A stretch of DNA of 19,956 nt from Labilithrix sp. GTDB lineage: Bacteria > Myxococcota > Polyangia > Polyangiales > Polyangiaceae. A model generated the notes under the pieces. It had not been told where the DNA came from, did not search any database, and saw only the letters and a list, made by a program, of their open reading frames with translations. The position numbers and the translations under genes were made by a program. Below are positions 15,110 through 19,956 of this stretch, piece after piece. The first letter of the stretch is position 1, and the number at the start of each line of letters is the position of its first letter. Location: NCBI GenBank assembly GCA_028287035.1, contig JAQBQL010000082.1:1-19956 (forward strand), given 5' to 3'.

Positions 15110-15778
15110 GTGAAGCGAACCGAAAGACTCTTCGCCATCGCCGAGTACCTGAGGGGGCGCCGCACCGGGGTCACCGCCGAGATCCTCGCGGAGCGCTTCG
15201 GCGTCACGATCCGGACCATGTACCGGGATCTCGACGCGCTGCGCGCCGCCTCGATGCCGGTCTCGGCGGAGCGTGGGCGCGGGGGCGGCTACGCGCTCGA
15301 CAAGAGCTACTCGCTGCCGCCCGTGAACTTCACCGCGCGCGAGGCAGCGCTGCTCGTCGCGCTCGGCACGTTCGCGGTCGAGTCACGGCTCCTCCCGTTC
15401 GAGGAGACGCTGCAGCGGGCGCTCGACAAGGTGCGTGCGGCGCTCTCGACGTCGGCGCAGCGCGAGCTCGTCGGCCGCCTCCGCGAGCTCGCGTTCGTCG
15501 GGATCCCTGCGCCACCGGTCGCCAAGTCGGTCCGTGCGGCACTCGAGCGCGCGTGGTTCGAGCAGCAGCCGCTGCGCATCACCTACCGTGACTCGCACGG
15601 GATTCCCTCGGTGCGCGAGGTGCGGGTCGAGCAGGTGGTCATGGAGCGGAAGGAGACCCGCATCAACGCCTTCGATCCCGCGAAGAACGAGAGCCGGAGC
15701 TTTCGCCTCGACCGCATCGAGAAGGCCGAGGTCCTCGCGCCCGACGACGCCGCGCCGTCCTCGCGCGAGCCCGCGTAG
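15110..15778 (+). CDS. YafY-type helix-turn-helix transcriptional regulator
   Basis: From GTG 15110 the product is 222 residues. The N-terminal winged HTH (about 1-58) reads VKRTERLFAIAEYLRGRR, then TAEILAERFGVTIRTMYRDL, the DeoR/HTH_11 pattern of YafY proteins, then a Gly-rich wing (GRGGGY). A helical middle follows. The C-terminal part has the fold pattern of a WYL domain (LRITYRDSHG... to SRSFRLDRIEKAEVL), but the W-Y-L triplet itself is not present. It probably represses or activates the divergent GST-like/Nudix pair and itself through the TGTCA repeats. The earlier in-frame starts (to 15014) lie inside the divergent gene and are rejected. The next gene, a small lipoprotein, begins 17 bp downstream and may be co-transcribed. 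Confidence 0.88.
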   Translation: MKRTERLFAIAEYLRGRRTGVTAEILAERFGVTIRTMYRDLDALRAASMPVSAERGRGGGYALDKSYSLPPVNFTAREAALLVALGTFAVESRLLPFEETLQRALDKVRAALSTSAQRELVGRLRELAFVGIPAPPVAKSVRAALERAWFEQQPLRITYRDSHGIPSVREVRVEQVVMERKETRINAFDPAKNESRSFRLDRIEKAEVLAPDDAAPSSREPA

Positions 15779-15795
15779 CGTGGCAAGGTTGGAGC

Positions 15796-16407
15796 ATGCT
15801 GTCCGTTCGCCGGTGCGCGGGATCCTTGCTCCTCACGATCGCGGCCGCTGCCTCGTGTGGCTGCGGCGCCTCGCGAAGCCCGCAGGCGGGCGGCGAGATG
15901 GTCGTCTACGCGAACGGTGAGGCGAGCTCGCTCCGCCTGGAAGGCACGCGTGCGTGGGGTCCCGCAGCGGAGCTGAAGCGGTTCGACGGCGCCTACCGCG
16001 GCACCCTGCAGGGTCACGTCGTCGACCTCCGGTTCGTCGACGATCGCGTCACCGGGGTGGTCGGCCTGTCGCGCGTCGACATCCACGTGTCCGAGGTGAA
16101 CGGCCGGGTTCATGGCCAGGGGCTGCTGAACGGGCACGTCTCGCGCTTCGACGTCGACGACGAGACGCTCGAAGGCACCTTCGGGATGTGCAGCTACCAG
16201 ATGAAGCGGCGGCGCGCGGACGGCGACGAGGCGCCCCCCGGAGCGGCACCCGGCGACGAGGCGCCCGCGGGGAAGGACGACTACTACGGCTACCGGTCGT
16301 GCAACGGCTCGCCGACGCCCGTGGCCCACGTCCGCATCCCGGAGGTCATCCGCTCGCTACCGGCGCTCGATCAGGCGACGCTCTACGCGCTCATGCTCGC
16401 GGGCTGA
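15796..16407 (+). CDS. Small lipoprotein, function unknown
   Basis: The 203-residue product has a lipoprotein signal (RRCAGSLLLTIAAAASC, Cys 21; Cys 23 is an alternative). The mature part is mostly beta-strand-like, with repeated strand-turn units (LQGHVVDLRFVDDRVTGVVG, then VNGRVHGQGLLNGHVSRFDV) and four further Cys. A short Ala/Pro-rich insert repeats GDEAP-PG/AG, encoded by a 15-bp direct repeat near 16222 and 16252. I recognise no family. GGAG lies close before the ATG. It follows the YafY-type regulator closely and converges with the ArsA-like gene, whose stop is nine bases away. The signal peptide and codon use support it as real. Confidence 0.78.
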   Translation: MLSVRRCAGSLLLTIAAAASCGCGASRSPQAGGEMVVYANGEASSLRLEGTRAWGPAAELKRFDGAYRGTLQGHVVDLRFVDDRVTGVVGLSRVDIHVSEVNGRVHGQGLLNGHVSRFDVDDETLEGTFGMCSYQMKRRRADGDEAPPGAAPGDEAPAGKDDYYGYRSCNGSPTPVAHVRIPEVIRSLPALDQATLYALMLAG

Positions 16408-16416
16408 GCGCGTCGC

Positions 16417-17373
16417 TCACGCGAGGCGCTTCGAGAGATCCTTGATCGCCGTGGGCAGCGAGGCGTCCTCGAACAGCTGAGGCAGGTACGAGGGCGAGAT
16501 CGGCAGCTCCTTCGCGAGGCGCGCGAGGCTCTCGGCCTGCACGCGCTCACGTGAGGCGCGGCTCTGCGCCGCTAGCACCGCCGCGTCGCCCTGGGTGGCG
16601 CCGGTCGCCGGGATCGCGACGTGGGCCGCCTCGAGCGCGGCGCGCTCCGGCTTCGAGAAGAGCGGAGGCAGCACGCAGTTCACGACGATCTTCCCGATCG
16701 GCAGGTTCAGCTCCCCGCGGAGCGCCTTCGCGAGCTCGATGGTCTCGCTCGTCGGCATCTCCTCGGGTAGCGTGACGAGCACGACCGCCGACTGCTCCGG
16801 GTCCTGGAACATCTTCCAGGCGCGCTCCGCGTCGCGGCGGAGGAGCCCGGGCGGGACGACGTCCACGATGATCTTCGGCACGCGCAGCATGTCGAGGCCG
16901 TGGCCGGTGGCGGGCGCGTCGAGGATGACGACGTCGTACAGCCAGCTGCCGTCGGGCCGCGTCTCGGTCGTGTGCCACCAGGCCTTGCCGAGCATCGTCC
17001 ACTCCGACATGCCGGGGACCGCCCGGAAGAAGGTGCGGACGTACTTGTTGTCGAAGAGCAGCTTGAAGAGCGTCTTCGAGTGGAGCGCCATCGCGCCGTA
17101 CTCGAGGAGCGCGATCTCGGGGTCCATGTTCACGGCCCACACGTTCGGCGCGACGCTCTTGATGTCGCTGCCGATCAGCTCCGAGCCGAGCATCGCGGAG
17201 AGGCGCTCCTTCGCGTTGCACATGCACACGAGGACGCGCTTGCCCTTCGCGGCGAGCGCGAGCGCCTCGGCGGCGCAGACCGTGGTCTTGCCGACGCCGC
17301 CCTTGCCGGTGACGACGAGAAAACGCTTCGACTCCAGCCCCTTGGCGAGCGGCGGCGGCGGCGAAGTCGGCAT
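16417..17373 (-). CDS. ArsA/GET3-family ATPase (SIMIBI P-loop)
   Basis: The 318-residue product carries the deviant Walker A motif GKGGVGKTT (23-31) with the signature lysine K24, and a Walker B-like DVVILDAPATGHGLDML (147-163). Together these place it in the ArsA/GET3 branch of P-loop ATPases. The switch I segment, usually TDPAHS in arsenite pumps, reads MCNAKERLS (51-59). There is no ArsB, ArsC or ArsR gene nearby, so arsenite efflux is unlikely; protein targeting or another ATP-driven role in the cytoplasm is possible. It is a single-domain protein and could dimerise. TATCTAG (17388-17382), about ten bases before the ATG, resembles a -10 box with almost no leader. It is divergent from RNase J, 83 bp apart. 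Confidence 0.88.
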   Translation of the reverse strand: MPTSPPPPLAKGLESKRFLVVTGKGGVGKTTVCAAEALALAAKGKRVLVCMCNAKERLSAMLGSELIGSDIKSVAPNVWAVNMDPEIALLEYGAMALHSKTLFKLLFDNKYVRTFFRAVPGMSEWTMLGKAWWHTTETRPDGSWLYDVVILDAPATGHGLDMLRVPKIIVDVVPPGLLRRDAERAWKMFQDPEQSAVVLVTLPEEMPTSETIELAKALRGELNLPIGKIVVNCVLPPLFSKPERAALEAAHVAIPATGATQGDAAVLAAQSRASRERVQAESLARLAKELPISPSYLPQLFEDASLPTAIKDLSKRLA

Positions 17374-17456
17374 CGAGAGGCTAGATAGGGCAGCGGCGCA
17401 CCCTTGTAAACCCGGCGTACGTCCCGGCCTCCCGGTCCGTGTGCTAAGCGGCTGGC

Positions 17457-19106
17457 GTGTCCGACGTCGTGACGAGCAACACCGTGCGCCTCCTGCCGCT
17501 CGGCGGCCTGGGCGAGGTCGGTATGAACTGCCTGGCGCTCGAGCAGCGCGGCGAGGTCATCCTGGTGGACTGCGGCGTCACCTTCGACGACCGAGGCCTC
17601 GGGGTCGACGTCGTTCATCCGGATTTCTCGGCGCTGGACACCTTCGGGCGGATCCTGAAGGGGGTCGTCATCACCCACGGGCACGAGGATCACATCGGGG
17701 CCCTCCCCTACCTGCTGCGCCGTCACGACGTTCCGGTCTGGGCGCCGCCCTACGCGCTCGGGCTCATCCGGGAGCGGCTCGGGGAGCACGAGGTGCTCGC
17801 CCACGCCCGCCTGCACGAGACGCGGCCGCGCGAGCGGTTCATGGTCGGATCGTTCGGGATCGAGCCGGTGCGGGTCACGCATTCGATCGCGGACGCGACA
17901 GCCCTCGCCATCACCACCGACGCGGGCACCATCGTGCACACCGGGGACTTCAAGGTCGACGAGGCCCCGCCCGACGGCGAGCACTTCGACGCGCCGCGGC
18001 TCACCGAGCTCGGCGACGCGGGCGTCGCGCTCCTCATGAGCGACTCGACGAACATCGACGTCGAGGGCCCGACCGGGAGCGAGGCCGGCGTCGGCGTCGC
18101 GCTCGAGCGGCTCGTCCGCGAGGCAACGGGCGCCGTCATCGTCACGATGTTCGCCTCGAACGTGCATCGCCTCCGCCTTCTCGGGGACATCGCGCGCAGC
18201 ACGGGGCGCAAGATCGTGCTCCTCGGGCGCGGTGTGGGAACGCACGCGCGCGTCGCCCGCGCGACGGGGTACCTGCCGTGGCCCGACGACCTCGTCCTGC
18301 CCGAGCAGCTCGCCCGCGAGCGGCCGCGGAGCCAGATCCTCGCGATCGCGACCGGCTCGCAAGGCGAGGAGCGCGCCGCCCTCGCGCGGCTCGCCCGGAA
18401 CGATCACCCCGGCTACGACGTGCAGCCCGGCGACACGGTGATCCTCTCCGCGCGCACCATCCCGGGCAACGAGCCCGAGGTGAACGCGATCATGGGCCAG
18501 CTCCTCCGGAAGGGCGTCGCGGTCGTGACGCGCCAGACCGACCGCGCGATCCACGTGAGCGGCCACGCCCACCGACCCGATCAGCGGCGCATGATCGAGC
18601 TCGTACGCCCGCGCTCGTTCGTCCCCGTTCACGGGACGATCCATCACCTCACGCGCCACGCCGAGCTCGCCCGCGAGATGGGCGTGCCGAGCATCGCGGT
18701 CACCGAGAACGGACGCGTCGTCGAGGTGAGCGAGGATCGCGTTCTCCTCGGCGAGACGGTGGGCGCGGGCCGCGTCCACGTGTGGGGCGGCCGGCCCGTG
18801 CCGCAGTCGGTCATTCGCGAGCGCGCGGCCCTCGCCCACGAGGGCGCGGCGTTCTGCTTCGTCCTCCTCGATGCACGAGGGATCACGCAGAGCGTCTTCG
18901 TCACGACGCGCGGCGTGATGGATGACGACGACGCGAAGAAAGACCTCGCCGCCGCAGAAGACGCGGTCCGCCGCGCGATCCTCGATGCGCCGCAGCACGC
19001 GACGGAGGAGGCCCTCTCGGAGTATGTTCGCCTCGCAGTGCGACGAACGTTCAAGGAGCGGCGCGGCAAGAAGCCGGTCACCACCGCGCGGGTCCAGAAG
19101 GCATGA
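17457..19106 (+). CDS. rnj: Ribonuclease J
   Basis: The 549-residue length fits RNase J, a metallo-beta-lactamase/beta-CASP nuclease with 5'-3' exonuclease and endonuclease activity in mRNA decay and rRNA maturation. Zinc-site motifs are intact: THGHEDH (H74, H76, D78, H79), HTGD (H161, D164) and the beta-CASP pieces SDSTN, IATGSQGE, GHAH (H370, H372) and VPVHG (H392). A C-terminal dimerisation-type domain follows, ending in a basic tail (RRGKK). GTG 17457 places LLPLGGLGEVGMN at the usual distance from the N-terminus. CTAAGC (17444-17449) just upstream could be a -10 box of a nearly leaderless mRNA. The stop overlaps the start of the CHAD gene (ATGA), which suggests translational coupling. 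Confidence 0.96.
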   Translation: MSDVVTSNTVRLLPLGGLGEVGMNCLALEQRGEVILVDCGVTFDDRGLGVDVVHPDFSALDTFGRILKGVVITHGHEDHIGALPYLLRRHDVPVWAPPYALGLIRERLGEHEVLAHARLHETRPRERFMVGSFGIEPVRVTHSIADATALAITTDAGTIVHTGDFKVDEAPPDGEHFDAPRLTELGDAGVALLMSDSTNIDVEGPTGSEAGVGVALERLVREATGAVIVTMFASNVHRLRLLGDIARSTGRKIVLLGRGVGTHARVARATGYLPWPDDLVLPEQLARERPRSQILAIATGSQGEERAALARLARNDHPGYDVQPGDTVILSARTIPGNEPEVNAIMGQLLRKGVAVVTRQTDRAIHVSGHAHRPDQRRMIELVRPRSFVPVHGTIHHLTRHAELAREMGVPSIAVTENGRVVEVSEDRVLLGETVGAGRVHVWGGRPVPQSVIRERAALAHEGAAFCFVLLDARGITQSVFVTTRGVMDDDDAKKDLAAAEDAVRRAILDAPQHATEEALSEYVRLAVRRTFKERRGKKPVTTARVQKA

Positions 19107-19956
19107 GCGCGATCGCTTCGAGACCGCGCGCCGGCGCCTACGTCGTCGCCAAGCTCCGCGCGCTCGACACCGCGCTCGAAGAAGCGGCCCCGCGCGTCGT
19201 GGCGAAGGAGCCCGATCCCGAGGGCGTCCACGATCTCCGCGTCGCGATCCGCCGGATGCGGACGCTGCTGAAGATGTCGCGCGAGCTCTTCGGCCGCTGG
19301 CACACCGGCATCGTCCGCGAGGCCTTCGCCGAGGTCATGCGCGCGACGGGCGAGCTCCGCGATGCGGAGGTCCTCGAGGACACGCTCTCCGGTGCGGCGA
19401 GCGGCGCCGAGTACGGGACGTGGCTCGAGCAGCGGAAGACGCGCGAGGTGCGGCTCCGCGAGTCCGTCGTCATGCGCATCGAGCGCGGCGATCTCGATCG
19501 GGCACGGCTCCTCCTGAAGGCGCTCATCGTGTTCCCGGTCGAGCCCGACAAGAACGTCGACCTCTCGAAGTTCGCGCGGCGCACCGTCGAGCGCGCGCGA
19601 CGCAGCGTGGAGCGCCAGCGCGATGTCGAGGTCACCGATGTCGTCGGGATGCACGACCTCCGCATCGCGTACAAGGAGCTCCGCTACTCGATCGAGCTGC
19701 TCTCGGACGCGCTCCCGATCGACGCGCGCGCCCAGCTCGAGCCCGCGGCCGTGTTCCAGAAGCGCCTCGGCGAGCTCCACGACGTGGACGTCGCGACCGA
19801 GGTCCTACGCGCCGCGAAGGGGCTGCCCGACGCCGCGCGTGACGAGGCCCTCGCGACGCTCGCGACCATGCGCCAGAAGCGCGTCGTGAAGTACCTGCGC
19901 GAGCTCGATCCCCTCGGCGCGGGACACGCGGCGCGCGCCGAGCAGCGCGCGGCACG
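19103..19956 (+). CDS. CHAD-domain protein, cut by the right edge
   Basis: ATG 19103 overlaps the RNase J stop by ATGA, and 284 codons are open to the window end. The CHAD family is marked by two helical bundles, each opening with a His-x-x-Arg helix. Here they are VHDLRVAIRRMRTLLK (H43) and MHDLRIAYKELRYSIELL (H184), with many Arg and Lys in the intervening helices. CHAD domains are known to bind inorganic polyphosphate through these basic surfaces. No CYTH (triphosphate tunnel) domain precedes it, so this is a stand-alone CHAD protein unless something follows beyond the edge. Tight coupling to RNase J suggests a common role, perhaps polyphosphate-linked control of RNA decay; that is inference. 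Confidence 0.9.
   Translation, partial: MSAIASRPRAGAYVVAKLRALDTALEEAAPRVVAKEPDPEGVHDLRVAIRRMRTLLKMSRELFGRWHTGIVREAFAEVMRATGELRDAEVLEDTLSGAASGAEYGTWLEQRKTREVRLRESVVMRIERGDLDRARLLLKALIVFPVEPDKNVDLSKFARRTVERARRSVERQRDVEVTDVVGMHDLRIAYKELRYSIELLSDALPIDARAQLEPAAVFQKRLGELHDVDVATEVLRAAKGLPDAARDEALATLATMRQKRVVKYLRELDPLGAGHAARAEQRAA

Noticed and set aside
16417..17373. Arsenic-resistance operon
   Set aside because: Only an ArsA-like ATPase is present. No ArsR, ArsB/Acr3, ArsC or ArsD gene is found, and the switch region differs.
16595..18925. 776-codon plus-strand open frame
   Set aside because: It is antisense to the ArsA-like gene and then out of frame within RNase J. The translated product is Arg/Pro low complexity.
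1..19956. CRISPR array, transposon, prophage or biosynthetic cluster
   Set aside because: I found no spaced identical repeats, transposase or integrase motifs, phage structural proteins, or synthase/cyclase genes in either strand.

Overview
The window is very GC-rich, densely coded chromosomal DNA of a Gram-negative bacterium. Many proteins have lipobox signal peptides. The gene content includes PATAN/PEGA two-component proteins, an ArsA-like ATPase carrying a CNAKERLS segment, RNase J, Fe-SOD and Eis-like acetyltransferases. Together these suggest a deltaproteobacterium of the myxobacterial type (Myxococcota). That placement is inferred from style and content, not from a marker gene. I see no insertion sequence, phage genes, CRISPR array or secondary-metabolite cluster. 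Nearly all long open frames opposite or across the listed genes are GC-driven shadows.

Left part (1-9082). The edge holds the secretion signal of an exported protein running off the left end. Next come a seven-helix membrane protein and an Eis-type N-acetyltransferase, both on the minus strand. Divergent from these is a plus-strand run: a membrane-anchored response regulator (degenerate receiver, intact receiver, PATAN, one transmembrane helix, PEGA), a sulfatase-fold lipoprotein that appears to have lost its catalytic residues, a compact RNB-family exoribonuclease without cold-shock domains, and a tRNA-Ser(GGA).

Middle part (9083-13540). A 205-bp gap with an inverted repeat follows the tRNA. 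An unrecognised exported protein then converges on a DUF3298-like lipoprotein, and a single-pass TonB-like protein lies behind that lipoprotein. Divergent from the latter is an iron superoxide dismutase gene with a strong intrinsic terminator.

Right part (13535-19956). A Nudix/winged-helix protein of NrtR type overlaps the end of a glutathione S-transferase-like gene. The pair is divergent from a YafY-type regulator, and two TGTCA direct repeats one helical turn apart lie between them. A small lipoprotein follows the regulator. An ArsA-family ATPase is divergent from RNase J, whose stop codon overlaps the start of a CHAD-domain gene running off the right end.

There is no single obvious new defence or biosynthetic system. 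The best leads are the signalling protein with an external PEGA domain next to a catalytically dead-looking sulfatase lipoprotein, the start codon in a hairpin loop between those two genes, the RNase J-CHAD overlap, and the regulator/GST/Nudix divergon with its candidate operator.
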